From: Flavimaricola marinus
GTDB taxonomy: Bacteria > Pseudomonadota > Alphaproteobacteria > Rhodobacterales > Rhodobacteraceae
Direction of reading: 5' to 3'
Assembly (NCBI RefSeq): GCF_900184895.1
Contig: NZ_FXZK01000009.1
Span: 1 to 64,000 of the forward strand
Length of the DNA: 64,000 nucleotides
Both the position numbers and the translations under genes were made by a program. Positions 25,554 through 33,839 of this stretch are shown in pieces. Below the pieces are notes generated by a model. The model made no database searches and was not told the origin of the DNA. It was given only the letters and a program-made list of their open reading frames with translations. Every line of letters begins with the position of its first letter. Position 1 is the stretch's first letter.

Positions 25554-26327
25554 ATGCCACGCAAGATCATCGACCTCGCGGTCAGTTTGACCGACAAAGT
25601 TCAGTCCGACCCTCCGGGTCTGGGACCTCAGATCACCTATGTTGATCACACCGCGGGAGCGAAAGAATTCTCCTCCATGTTCGACTTGCCCGAAGGCGCT
25701 TTGCGCGACAACGCCGGCGCTGCGGTAGAGCGTTGTGAAATCACCACTCACAACGGGACGCATATGGACGCCCCGTGGCACTACCATCCGACCATGAATG
25801 GCGGCGAACGGGCGATCACGATTGATGAGATTCCGCTCGAATGGTGTTTTGGGCCGGGCGTCAAACTCGACTTCAGAGATCGCCCGAATGGACACACGAT
25901 TTCGGCCGCGGAAGTCGAGGCGGAGCTGCAACGGATCGGACATAGCTTGCAGCCGGGCGATATCGTGCTGGTGAACACAGCCGCTGGTGCCCGATACGGC
26001 CAGCCCGATTACGTTGGCACAGGATGCGGAATGGGTCGGGAGGCCACCTTGTATCTTACGGAGCGTGGTGTCCGCGTCTGCGGCACCGACGGTTGGAGTT
26101 GGGATCCACCGTTGATGACCCAAGCCGCCCGCGCCCGGGAAACCGGGGACTGGTCGATCTTTTGGGAGGGCCACAAGGCCGGGGCCGACAGCGTCTACTG
26201 TCACATGGAGAAGCTGGCCAATCTCGACCAGCTTCCCGGTAGCGGCTTCGAGGTCATCGCATTGCCGGTCAAAGTTGCAAATGGCTCCGCGGGCTGGTGC
26301 AGGCCTGTGGCGATTCTGAGCACCTAA
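25554..26327 (+). CDS. Cyclase family protein (kynurenine formamidase-like)
   Basis: This 257-residue metal-dependent hydrolase carries the family motif HNGTHMDAPWHY at about residues 65-76, with further metal ligands later in the chain. The family includes kynurenine formamidase, isatin hydrolase and polyketide-cyclase-like proteins, which open amide or lactone rings. In this operon it could hydrolyse a ring-derived amide or lactone, which fits a nitrogen-containing or lactonised intermediate. It has an AGGGGGAGG ribosome-binding site. The substrate is not known. Confidence 0.8.
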   Translation: MPRKIIDLAVSLTDKVQSDPPGLGPQITYVDHTAGAKEFSSMFDLPEGALRDNAGAAVERCEITTHNGTHMDAPWHYHPTMNGGERAITIDEIPLEWCFGPGVKLDFRDRPNGHTISAAEVEAELQRIGHSLQPGDIVLVNTAAGARYGQPDYVGTGCGMGREATLYLTERGVRVCGTDGWSWDPPLMTQAARARETGDWSIFWEGHKAGADSVYCHMEKLANLDQLPGSGFEVIALPVKVANGSAGWCRPVAILST

Positions 26328-26355
26328 CGACATTTCAACGGGGGGAGACATCGAC

Positions 26356-28281
26356 ATGGAGCAGGCAAAGGGACTTGGATCAGGGCGATTCGTCTGGGTC
26401 AAACATATCACCGGGGTGATCTCTATCATTTCGATCAGCGCGGCTCTTCTCGGAGCTCTAACCATCGTCGTCGATGTGCTGGGACGATGGCTCTTTGGGG
26501 TTTCCGTTTTTGCCCTGAACGAAATCATGTCGACTATTTTCGCCATCGCGATTGCGTTGACGCTCCCCGCCGGAGCGGCAAATCGTGTCAATCTCAAGAT
26601 CGATCTCTTGGCCCATCACACCGGCCCCCGCCTGACGGCGTGGCTGAAGGTGGCTGGTTCCATCATGCTCTTTGTGTTCTTCGCAATGCTTGCATGGCGT
26701 TTGTGGGGATTGGCGATACGGTATCAGGGTCAGGGGAGGGCGTCGGCGCTGTTGCAACTCCCACTGGCCCCGACTTACTTTGCCATTGCTCTGGCTATGG
26801 CTGCCGCCGCGATCGTCCAGATATTCAACACGATCGACGATCTGCTCGATGCCCTTGATGAGCGGGGAGCAGAGCGTTCACATCCAATCGTATGGTTATT
26901 GGTTGCTGCGTTTGTCGTGCTTGTCGGGGCTATCGCGCTCTGGTCCTTGTTGGATTTCGACAGCTATTCGACCTATGTGATGCTGCACCCCGGCACAGCG
27001 GCGCTTGTCGGCTTTGCGCTGCTTTGGTTGGCAGTGTTGATCCAACTCCCTCTTGCCACCGTTACTGCCTTGATCGGCGTGGGCGGCACGATTGCCTTTG
27101 TCGGATCGAATGCGTCAATGAACACCTTCGCGGGGGATGCTGCCGATTTCCTGCGCAACGATCAGGTGGCCACCTTGCCCATGTTCCTCATCATGGGAGC
27201 ATTCTCGGTCGCGGCGGGAGTTTCGGACGATCTGTTCCGGCTTGGTCAGGCACTGTTGGGTCGTTTTCGCGGTGGTCTTGCATATGCGACCATCGCGGGA
27301 TGCGCCGGCTTTGGAGCCGTGTCCGGCAATTCTATCGCGACTTCTGCCACATTCGGCCGGATGGCTCTGCCAGCAATGAAACAGGCGGGCTACGCGCCCA
27401 CCCTTTCAACTGCGAGTGTCGCAGCCGGCGGCACCTTGGGTGCCTTGGTGCCGCCATCTGGTGTCATCATTCTGTTTGCGCTGCTCACGGAAACCTCCAT
27501 CGGTGACTTGTTCGTGGCCGCGATGATTCCAGCCGTGCTGGCGATTCTACTCTACTTTGGTGCGGTTTTTGCCGTTGTGCGGATGACGCCGAGTGCCGTT
27601 CCCGAGGCTGACCATGCGAGCCTCGCCGATTTTGGCCCAGCGCTTCGCGGTTCTTTTCCCGTCGTGCTCATGTTTACCATCGTCATTGGCGGGCTCTACG
27701 GCGGCTTGTTCACCGCCACGGAGAGTGCCGCCGTAGGTGCAATCAGCGCCTTCGTTCTTGCGTGGATGCGCGGACGGCTCACTCGGGCCACCATCCTACA
27801 GGTGTTCGCAGAGACCACGGCAACCACGGCAATGATCTATGCACTGATCTTTGGCGGGTTGATGTTTGCCTTCTTCATCAACCTAGGCGGTGCGCCCGAT
27901 ATGGTCAGCGCTTGGATCGCGAGCATTGATGCACGCCCGCTCTTCATCCTCGCGCTCTTGATCGTGATCTATCTTTTGCTTGGGTCCATCATGGACAGCT
28001 TTGGCGTGATGATCATCACGCTGCCCGTCGTTACGCCGATCATCCTGGACCTCGGCTATGACATGCTGTTTTGGGGCATTCTGATGTTGGTTGTCGTTGA
28101 GATCGGCATGATTACCCCACCCTTCGGAATGAACCTGTTCATCATCAAGAGTATTGATCCGGAGGTCCGTCTGGGAACGGTCATGCGGGGGGTCGTGCCC
28201 TTTATCATCGCCGACTTCGCCAAGATCATCATTCTCGTAGCATTTCCTGCGCTCGCCCTTTGGTTACCCTCGACGATGTAG
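26356..28281 (+). CDS. TRAP transporter fused permease (DctQM)
   Basis: This 641-residue membrane protein joins a DctQ-like N-terminal unit (about residues 1-165, four helices) to a DctM-like unit (about 200-641). The DctM region is shown by GFGAVSGNSIATSATFGRMALPAM, TLGALVPPSGVIILFA and MITPPFGMNLFIIKS. A single chain replaces the usual small and large permeases. It is the last gene of the plus-strand operon and probably imports the aromatic or heteroaromatic substrate of this locus. Its likely binding protein is the convergent gene at 28360-29382. Confidence 0.9.
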   Translation: MEQAKGLGSGRFVWVKHITGVISIISISAALLGALTIVVDVLGRWLFGVSVFALNEIMSTIFAIAIALTLPAGAANRVNLKIDLLAHHTGPRLTAWLKVAGSIMLFVFFAMLAWRLWGLAIRYQGQGRASALLQLPLAPTYFAIALAMAAAAIVQIFNTIDDLLDALDERGAERSHPIVWLLVAAFVVLVGAIALWSLLDFDSYSTYVMLHPGTAALVGFALLWLAVLIQLPLATVTALIGVGGTIAFVGSNASMNTFAGDAADFLRNDQVATLPMFLIMGAFSVAAGVSDDLFRLGQALLGRFRGGLAYATIAGCAGFGAVSGNSIATSATFGRMALPAMKQAGYAPTLSTASVAAGGTLGALVPPSGVIILFALLTETSIGDLFVAAMIPAVLAILLYFGAVFAVVRMTPSAVPEADHASLADFGPALRGSFPVVLMFTIVIGGLYGGLFTATESAAVGAISAFVLAWMRGRLTRATILQVFAETTATTAMIYALIFGGLMFAFFINLGGAPDMVSAWIASIDARPLFILALLIVIYLLLGSIMDSFGVMIITLPVVTPIILDLGYDMLFWGILMLVVVEIGMITPPFGMNLFIIKSIDPEVRLGTVMRGVVPFIIADFAKIIILVAFPALALWLPSTM

Positions 28282-28306
28282 ACAGGGTTGGAGACGAGCC
28301 AAAAAG

Positions 28307-28337
28307 AAAGCCGACCGGACGATGTCCGGTCGGCTTT
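28307..28337. terminator. Bidirectional terminator between dctQM and dctP
   Basis: A 14-bp perfect stem (AAAGCCGACCGGAC at 28307-28320 and its complement at 28324-28337) encloses the loop GAT. It is followed by T on the plus strand and, because the stem begins with A residues, by T on the minus strand too. It fits termination of both converging transcripts. Confidence 0.92.
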
Positions 28338-28359
28338 TTGTTGTTGGATCGAGTGCGCG

Positions 28360-29382
28360 TTATTCGATTTCGCCGATCTCCCGACGGGCGGCGTCGAGTG
28401 CTTCGCGCCATTGTTCGAGAAGGGCCACTCCGTCGGGTGCGCGCTCGCCGAAAGCTGCGAAGATGCTCTCGCCAATGTCGTTTCGCATTGCCTCGAGCTC
28501 GGCCGGATCGATGGCGTTGATCGTATGGCCGCCGCTCGCCTCGACGTATGCGGCTGATTCGGCCTCCCACTGATCGACGGTAGCGCCCACTTCCCGAGTG
28601 AGGTCGCAGCCGGAGTTCGCTTCCAGAACGGCGCGTGCATCATCGGGAAGCGCGTCGTAGCGGGCACGATCCATGAACACCATGCCTGTGGCACCGCCGA
28701 GAGGCACTGTCATGTGGTCGGTCGTGACCTCGTCCAGCCGGAATGCCGGGAACGCAGTAAAGGTCATGAAATTGCCATCGGCAGTGCCGCGCTGAAGCGC
28801 TTGGTACTGTTCCGGCAGAATGATCGACAGAGGCGTGCCACCGAAAGCCGAGACCACGTCTGATGCAATCGGGCTCCCGACCATGATCTTCTTGCCTTCG
28901 AGGTCCGACATCGTGGTGATCGCAGACTCGTTCAAATGTGCAGACGACTGGGGGAACGGTACGAAGAACAGGGGCTGGAATTCAGCCAGCTCTTCATCGA
29001 ATGCGCCGGCTTCGTACAGTGTGCAGAAGGCCATTGCATTGGCTTCGGCCGACCCTTCCAGGAATGGGACAGTGGACACCAGCGAGCGCGGGAAGCGACC
29101 CGGGTTGAACACCAACATACCGAATGCGATCTGAACCACGTCGTCCTGAACCCGGTCGACGAAGTTGCCGGCATTCACCAGCATCTGACCATGGCGCACT
29201 GTGATTTCCACGGCGCCATTCGCTTCCGCGTTCACCTTTTCGGCCCACGGCGTCATGATACGCTCGTTGATCGGGTGAATCACCACGTTGCCGGTACCGA
29301 AGACGAGGTTTTCGGCCGAGGCCCCAAGTGGCGTCAGAGCAGTCGCGCTCGCGAGACACAGGGCAGTTAACTTGTTGCGCAT
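28360..29382 (-). CDS. dctP: TRAP transporter substrate-binding protein (DctP family)
   Basis: This periplasmic receptor has 340 residues and a signal peptide ending in GASA before ENLVFGTG. The DctP fold is visible through MSDLEGKKIMVGSP and QYQALQRGTADGNFM. The ribosome-binding site is GGGAGGAAAT. It is the only binding protein near the fused DctQM at 26356-28281 and probably its partner, but it is transcribed convergently and separated by a bidirectional terminator. Receptor and permease levels can therefore be set independently. A 16-bp palindrome sits 25 bases upstream of the start. Confidence 0.87.
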   Translation of the reverse strand: MRNKLTALCLASATALTPLGASAENLVFGTGNVVIHPINERIMTPWAEKVNAEANGAVEITVRHGQMLVNAGNFVDRVQDDVVQIAFGMLVFNPGRFPRSLVSTVPFLEGSAEANAMAFCTLYEAGAFDEELAEFQPLFFVPFPQSSAHLNESAITTMSDLEGKKIMVGSPIASDVVSAFGGTPLSIILPEQYQALQRGTADGNFMTFTAFPAFRLDEVTTDHMTVPLGGATGMVFMDRARYDALPDDARAVLEANSGCDLTREVGATVDQWEAESAAYVEASGGHTINAIDPAELEAMRNDIGESIFAAFGERAPDGVALLEQWREALDAARREIGEIE

Positions 29383-29683
29383 TATTTCCTCCCAAAAATG
29401 ACAATGAGGCCACCGGTGGCCTGTTGACTAAGCGCAATGTACGTGCGGATCATCCGTTTCGGTATTGAATTGATTGAATGCCTCGGATCGGTCTCGTCAA
29501 TACGAGCTGCAACCTAGCGCCGATTAACCTCCAACCTACATTCACGGCTTCAATGAAAGGTATTGCTGAATTCCGTTTTTGGAATACCCCGCACCACCCT
29601 ATTGTTCACGGACGAAATGGGAGGGAGGCGCCCGTGCCGGCATGATTTCGGCAATCGCATTCCCGACAGTGGAGGAGATCAGA
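29383..29683. other. Divergent intergenic region, no gene
   Basis: This 301-bp, AT-richer stretch separates dctP (minus) from the spondin-like gene (plus). It must contain both promoters. It holds the palindrome at 29407-29422, and GGTATT at about 29560-29565 with AATACC at about 29583-29588 as a further weak dyad. I see no open frame with support. Confidence 0.5.
29407..29422. promoter_or_regulatory. 16-bp palindrome in the dctP leader
   Basis: AGGCCACCGGTGGCCT is a perfect 16-bp palindrome 25 bases upstream of the dctP start. Its position suits an operator or an mRNA leader hairpin. No regulator can be assigned from the sequence. Confidence 0.4.
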
Positions 29684-30208
29684 ATGAAGACTTTCTATGC
29701 GGCGACAATGATGGCGGTGCTCGGCGCCGCGCCGGCGTTTGCGCAAGACTACAACGTGACGGTGACGAACAACATGCCCGAGGGTCAGGTGATGGCGCCC
29801 TTGATCGTGTTGGACGCCGTGGCCGCCGCGCCGTTCCTCTTCAACGAGGACGGCTCGTTTACAGAGGATTACCTCAATACAATCCTGGAGGGCGATCCGC
29901 GCCCGTTGAACGGAAAGATTGGCGACGGCGTTGCCGGACCCGTTCTTGGAACCTCTGGTCCTCCGGGTGTTTTGATTGCTGGTGGTGAAACAGCGTCTGC
30001 AGACATGTTCATCTTTGGCAACACCCTGCGCTTTTATGCCAAGGGCGACTACACCGAAGGCGATACGGTCATCTCCGGCGTGTTCGATATCTCGACCGGC
30101 GGCGGCACTGTGCTGCTGAACCGCTACGATATCGGACATACCGAGGGAACCAACGAGATCACCCTCATCGACGAGGGAATCGTAGAAGTCGTGATCACGC
30201 CAAACTAA
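29684..30208 (+). CDS. Secreted spondin_N-like domain protein
   Basis: This 174-residue protein starts at the ATG behind GGAGGAG and has a clear signal peptide (MKTFYAATMMAVLGAAPAFA). The mature part starts YNVTVTNNMPEGQ, resembling bacterial spondin_N-domain proteins, a beta-sandwich group of unknown bacterial role. It is acidic, glycine-rich and has no cysteine. It is monocistronic, with its own strong terminator. It does not obviously belong to the adjacent catabolic loci. The family call is from pattern memory and could be wrong; the secretion signal is firm. Confidence 0.6.
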   Translation: MKTFYAATMMAVLGAAPAFAQDYNVTVTNNMPEGQVMAPLIVLDAVAAAPFLFNEDGSFTEDYLNTILEGDPRPLNGKIGDGVAGPVLGTSGPPGVLIAGGETASADMFIFGNTLRFYAKGDYTEGDTVISGVFDISTGGGTVLLNRYDIGHTEGTNEITLIDEGIVEVVITPN

Positions 30209-30227
30209 AGTCGGCACCAGAGAAACG

Positions 30228-30258
30228 AAAAACACCCGCCGATTTGGCGGGTGTTTTT
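30228..30258. terminator. Strong bidirectional terminator
   Basis: AACACCCGCC at 30231-30240 pairs perfectly with GGCGGGTGTT at 30246-30255 around GATTT. The stem extends through A/T pairs to 13 bp, with T-runs on both strands. It ends the spondin-like gene and the convergent metallohydrolase gene. Confidence 0.93.
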
Positions 30259-30300
30259 TTGTGTGTTGCCCGCCCAATACTCTTCGGACGGGCTTTCGGA

Positions 30301-31197
30301 TCAGTATTCTGCGAGGTCTTGGCCGATGGAGAATTTGCCCGAAAAGATCGCGCCAACACGTTCGACGTAGCCTGAAGCCTTATCTGGCGTTGCAATTCCC
30401 GGAGGGAAATGGACCGCAACGACCTCGCTTGCACCCGCGGCTTTGGCCAATTGCGCCAAGTCTTCAGCGTTGATGTGATGCTTCGAGAGATGATCCTTGA
30501 TCATTGAGAGGCGCTCTTCCGGCATCTGTGGGTTCAGCGCCCGAACACGACCCATCGTGATGTCCAGATCCATCATTTCGCCAACGATCAGATCTGCGTC
30601 CTTCGCCAATACTTCAACAGCCTTGCAGGGCCCTGTGTCCCCCGTGAACACAACCGACCTGTCTGGCAAATCGAAGCGCAAGGAGAGCGAAAGGTATCCC
30701 TCCTGACCGAATTCGTCCTCGGACCGATAGTGGGTGTTCTCACAGCAGGTCATTTTGAGATCGCCAATGTTGATCTCGTCTCCGGGGGAGATCTCGGTGA
30801 CCGCCACGAAGTCTCTTGGGTGCGGCAGTTGTTGCCCGGGTACACCGAACCCGATGGCATTGGGCACGTCGCAAGCGGCACAGAGACCGTCGACGATGGA
30901 TTTGGTACCGGGGGGGCCGTAGATCGTCAGTGGCGAGCGGCGCTGCGTCATCATGTTCAAGCCGAGGCACGCATACAGGCTTCCGATATGATCAAAATGG
31001 TGATGCGTCAGAAAGATGTGATGCACATCGCGAAATTCGATCCCGGCCCGTTTGAGCTGCCCCATGGCGCCTTCACCACAATCGATGAGAATGGGATTTT
31101 CGCCGTTCATCAACACATGTGCCGGCTGCGCCCGTTGCGGGTTTTGCATCGGCCCACCGGCTGTTCCAAGTGTTATCACGCTTGAGGGAGATGCCAT
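30301..31197 (-). CDS. MBL-fold metallohydrolase, RNase Z-like
   Basis: This 298-residue protein belongs to the beta-lactamase fold group related to tRNase Z and arylsulfatase-type hydrolases. The metal motif THHHFDHIG lies near residue 63, with later ligands in FTGDTG and AVHFPPG. I chose the ATG at 31197 with AAGGA upstream, because longer versions add a poorly supported 32-residue tail. It lacks a signal peptide. It is downstream of the inositol cluster on the same strand but separated by 249 bp, so it is probably expressed on its own. Its substrate is unknown. Confidence 0.78.
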   Translation of the reverse strand: MASPSSVITLGTAGGPMQNPQRAQPAHVLMNGENPILIDCGEGAMGQLKRAGIEFRDVHHIFLTHHHFDHIGSLYACLGLNMMTQRRSPLTIYGPPGTKSIVDGLCAACDVPNAIGFGVPGQQLPHPRDFVAVTEISPGDEINIGDLKMTCCENTHYRSEDEFGQEGYLSLSLRFDLPDRSVVFTGDTGPCKAVEVLAKDADLIVGEMMDLDITMGRVRALNPQMPEERLSMIKDHLSKHHINAEDLAQLAKAAGASEVVAVHFPPGIATPDKASGYVERVGAIFSGKFSIGQDLAEY

Positions 31198-31446
31198 ATC
31201 GAGATCCTTTCGGCGCAGTCGCCATTCATTGAGTGGTGCTAATGTAGGAATTTGCCCTACATCATGGAAATTGATTAAGACAATGGCGCACATGGACTAC
31301 GCGAATACGAGTCTGGTGGAGCCACCTTGCTCCTGCGCGAAGGAACGGCGAAATGTGGCGGGGACATATGACGTTTGAGGAGCGAAACACCGCCCTTCCG
31401 TGCCAACATCCGAATCCGGTTGCCGATCGGGGCACGGGCGCCCGCT

Positions 31447-32226
31447 CTAAAGGGTAAAAGCAGCGCGGAAGGCTTCCAACGCGGCGTCTTCGTTGCCTTT
31501 TGCGAAGGCTTCCATGGCGACGGGTCCCGAATAGCCCATATCGGACAACGCTCGTGCGATGGCAGGATAGTTGATCTCGCCTGTTCCCGGCTCGAACCGG
31601 CCCGGATTATCGGCCACCTGAACCTCACCAATCCATGGCAGGCAGGCTTCGCACCAGCGGATCAGATCACCTTCGCCAATCTGTGTGTGATACAGGTCCA
31701 AATTGATCTTTAGCTGCGGTCGATTGATTGCATAGACCAGCGACAACACCGCCTGCGTGGAACCGAAAGGGCAGCCCGGATGATCCAGCGGATTGAGGTT
31801 CTCCAAACTGAAGATCACGCCTTCCTGTTCGGCCAGGTCACAAATCCGGTTCAATGTGTCGCGCGCCCGCATTTCCATACCGGGTGCAAAGGTCCCGTGA
31901 TGGGGGATTGGCAGTCCGCCGTCGCCTAGGCCGGTGCCATGCAGGTTCAATCTGTCGACGCCGAGCCGTTTCCCAATCTGGGCAGTCTCACGAGCCGACC
32001 TCAGAAGCATGTCCGCCCCTTGCTCATCGCAGAGTCGGCCTTCCAGGTATCCGTTCATGATCGTGAAATTCGCACCTGTTTTCTCAAGCGCATCCAGATC
32101 CCATTCGGGCCAGTTCCAGAGTCCGACGCCAAAGCCCATCTCGTGCAGTTTCGCCGCGCGCCAAGCAATTGGTTTGTCCCGCCAAAGCATTTCGGCGCAG
32201 GCGGCGAGTGTGAAGGCAGGTGCCAT
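31447..32226 (-). CDS. Hydroxypyruvate isomerase-like TIM-barrel protein
   Basis: This 259-residue xylose-isomerase-like TIM barrel has the Hyi-family C-terminal signature VQVADNPGRFEPGTGEINY and metal ligands in FSLENLN and INLDLYHTQ. Hyi interconverts hydroxypyruvate and tartronate semialdehyde. IolI, which isomerises 2-keto-myo-inositol, belongs to the same superfamily, so an inosose isomerase role is possible at the end of an inositol operon. The signature favours the Hyi group. It lies 40 bases after the SDR gene. Confidence 0.7.
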   Translation of the reverse strand: MAPAFTLAACAEMLWRDKPIAWRAAKLHEMGFGVGLWNWPEWDLDALEKTGANFTIMNGYLEGRLCDEQGADMLLRSARETAQIGKRLGVDRLNLHGTGLGDGGLPIPHHGTFAPGMEMRARDTLNRICDLAEQEGVIFSLENLNPLDHPGCPFGSTQAVLSLVYAINRPQLKINLDLYHTQIGEGDLIRWCEACLPWIGEVQVADNPGRFEPGTGEINYPAIARALSDMGYSGPVAMEAFAKGNEDAALEAFRAAFTL

Positions 32227-32266
32227 GCGTTCTGGTCCTCGATTGAGAAAGTATGGTCTGCTGGCC

Positions 32267-33022
32267 TCAGATTGACCCGGCCTCGACCATGTAATTGTTG
32301 GCGGTACACATTGCTGCGTCGTCGGAGGCCAGAAACAAGATCATGCGAGCGACATAGACGGGATCGACGAGATCGGGCAGACATTGCCGGTCCAGCTGTT
32401 TGGCGAGTGCTTCGGGCGTCACCCAGAGCCTTTTCTGCCGCTCGGTCATGACCCACCCCGGCACGACCGTGTTGACGCGAATACGATGCGCTCCGAGATC
32501 GCGGGCCATCGTGCGGGTCAGACCGTGAACCGCCGATTTCGCTGTTGCATAGGCCGGGAAACCTCCCGCCGCTTCCCACCACGAATTCGAGCCGATGTTG
32601 ATGATCGATCCGCGCCCCGCCTCGATCATCGCGGGCGCGACGGACTGTATCGCAAAGAACATGTGCCACATGTTCGTGGCCATGCGGTCATCCCAGTACT
32701 CGGCGGTGACGTCCTGCCAATTATGGCGATCGTCAACGGCCGCATTGTTCACCAGAATGTCGGCTGCGCCGATACGAGACTTCAACGCAGCAAACGCCGA
32801 TTGCAGCGCGGCAATGTCCCGCAGATCACAGTGTTCAAAGGCGTGTGCGTCGCCGATCTCGTCTATCAGAGCCCGTCCGGCGACCTCATCGACATCGACA
32901 AACCCGACGTTGGCACCCTGCTCGGCAAATGCGCGGACGGTCTCCGCCCCGATCCCCGCAGCGCCGCCAGTCAGATAAACCGTCTTGCCGCGCAGGCTGG
33001 GATAGGAGGCGTAGCCGGTCAC
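32267..33022 (-). CDS. SDR-family oxidoreductase
   Basis: This 251-residue classical short-chain dehydrogenase has the cofactor motif TGGAAGIG, the structural NNAA motif, a catalytic serine in IGSNSWWEAAGG and the YATAK motif. I chose the GTG at 33022-33020, which overlaps the iolB stop by 4 bp (GTGA), over upstream ATGs inside iolB. It is cotranscribed with inositol genes. It may act on a cyclitol isomer such as scyllo- or chiro-inositol, or on a sugar acid formed from inositol. That is inference from position. Confidence 0.8.
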   Translation of the reverse strand: MTGYASYPSLRGKTVYLTGGAAGIGAETVRAFAEQGANVGFVDVDEVAGRALIDEIGDAHAFEHCDLRDIAALQSAFAALKSRIGAADILVNNAAVDDRHNWQDVTAEYWDDRMATNMWHMFFAIQSVAPAMIEAGRGSIINIGSNSWWEAAGGFPAYATAKSAVHGLTRTMARDLGAHRIRVNTVVPGWVMTERQKRLWVTPEALAKQLDRQCLPDLVDPVYVARMILFLASDDAAMCTANNYMVEAGSI

Positions 33023-33828
33023 TTCGCGTCTCTTTCCATGATCCATTCGACCTCGGGCGCGGCGACGAAGCGCCATTTGCGTAAGGGACCGGCCATCACA
33101 TTGAGGTAATACATCTCGAACCCATATGGCGCACCGCAAGGGTGGTGCCCTCGGGGGACAAGGACAACGTCGCCATCGGAAACGGCCATCGTTTCGTCCA
33201 ACAGGCCGTCATCGGTGTAGACCCGTTGGATACCGAAACCGTCGGCAGGGTTCAGACGGTGGTAATATGTCTCTTCGAGATAGGTGATGCGCGGGAAATC
33301 GTCCTCGTCGTGACGATGGCTGGGATAGCTTGACCAATGGCCGGCGGGAGTGAAGACCTCGGTCACCAGAAGGCTGTCGGCGTAGTCCTCGTTTTCCATA
33401 GCTATGTTATTGATGTGGCGCGTGTTGGTGCCCTTGCCGCGTTCTGTCAGGGTGATGCCGTCCGGGCCGATGCGTCGCGCCTCGTGCCCGCCCTGCCCCG
33501 GAGCGGAACACACTGCAACGACGCAGTCGGTTTCTGCTGTGGCCTTCCATTCAGTTCCGTTCGGCAGATACAGACAATGCGGCGGGGTCTTCTCGAACAC
33601 GTTCATCCGTTCACCGAGAACGCCCCATTCCTGTCCTGCGCCGGTGATCTTGGCTTTGCCTTCGACCATGACCAAGATCACTTCCCGATCACCGGTCGCT
33701 TCGGCCGCGCTGTCGCCGGCCTTCAGATGGTACAGCGAGAAACCGACGTATCGCCAACCGGCGCTTTCCGGAGTGATCTGGTGAACCTTGCCCCGTTTTC
33801 CGAAGGGCTTGCGAAGAAGTTCGGGCAT
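33019..33828 (-). CDS. iolB: 5-deoxy-glucuronate isomerase
   Basis: This 269-residue double-cupin protein of the KduI/IolB family converts 5-deoxy-D-glucuronate to 2-deoxy-5-keto-D-gluconate. Diagnostic segments are SSYPSHRHDEDDFPRITYLEE-type metal-site sequence (His-x-His and Glu ligands) and VLVPRGHHPCGAPYGFEMYYLNVMAG. Its place after iolE completes the inositol catabolic order. The SDR gene overlaps its stop. Confidence 0.95.
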   Translation of the reverse strand: MPELLRKPFGKRGKVHQITPESAGWRYVGFSLYHLKAGDSAAEATGDREVILVMVEGKAKITGAGQEWGVLGERMNVFEKTPPHCLYLPNGTEWKATAETDCVVAVCSAPGQGGHEARRIGPDGITLTERGKGTNTRHINNIAMENEDYADSLLVTEVFTPAGHWSSYPSHRHDEDDFPRITYLEETYYHRLNPADGFGIQRVYTDDGLLDETMAVSDGDVVLVPRGHHPCGAPYGFEMYYLNVMAGPLRKWRFVAAPEVEWIMERDAK

Positions 33829-33839
33829 GGCGGGACTCC

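Noticed and set aside
30301-31197. Ribonuclease Z for tRNA 3-prime processing
   Set aside because: The metal motif is similar, but the family-specific exosite is not evident, and the position beside catabolic genes favours a general metallohydrolase.
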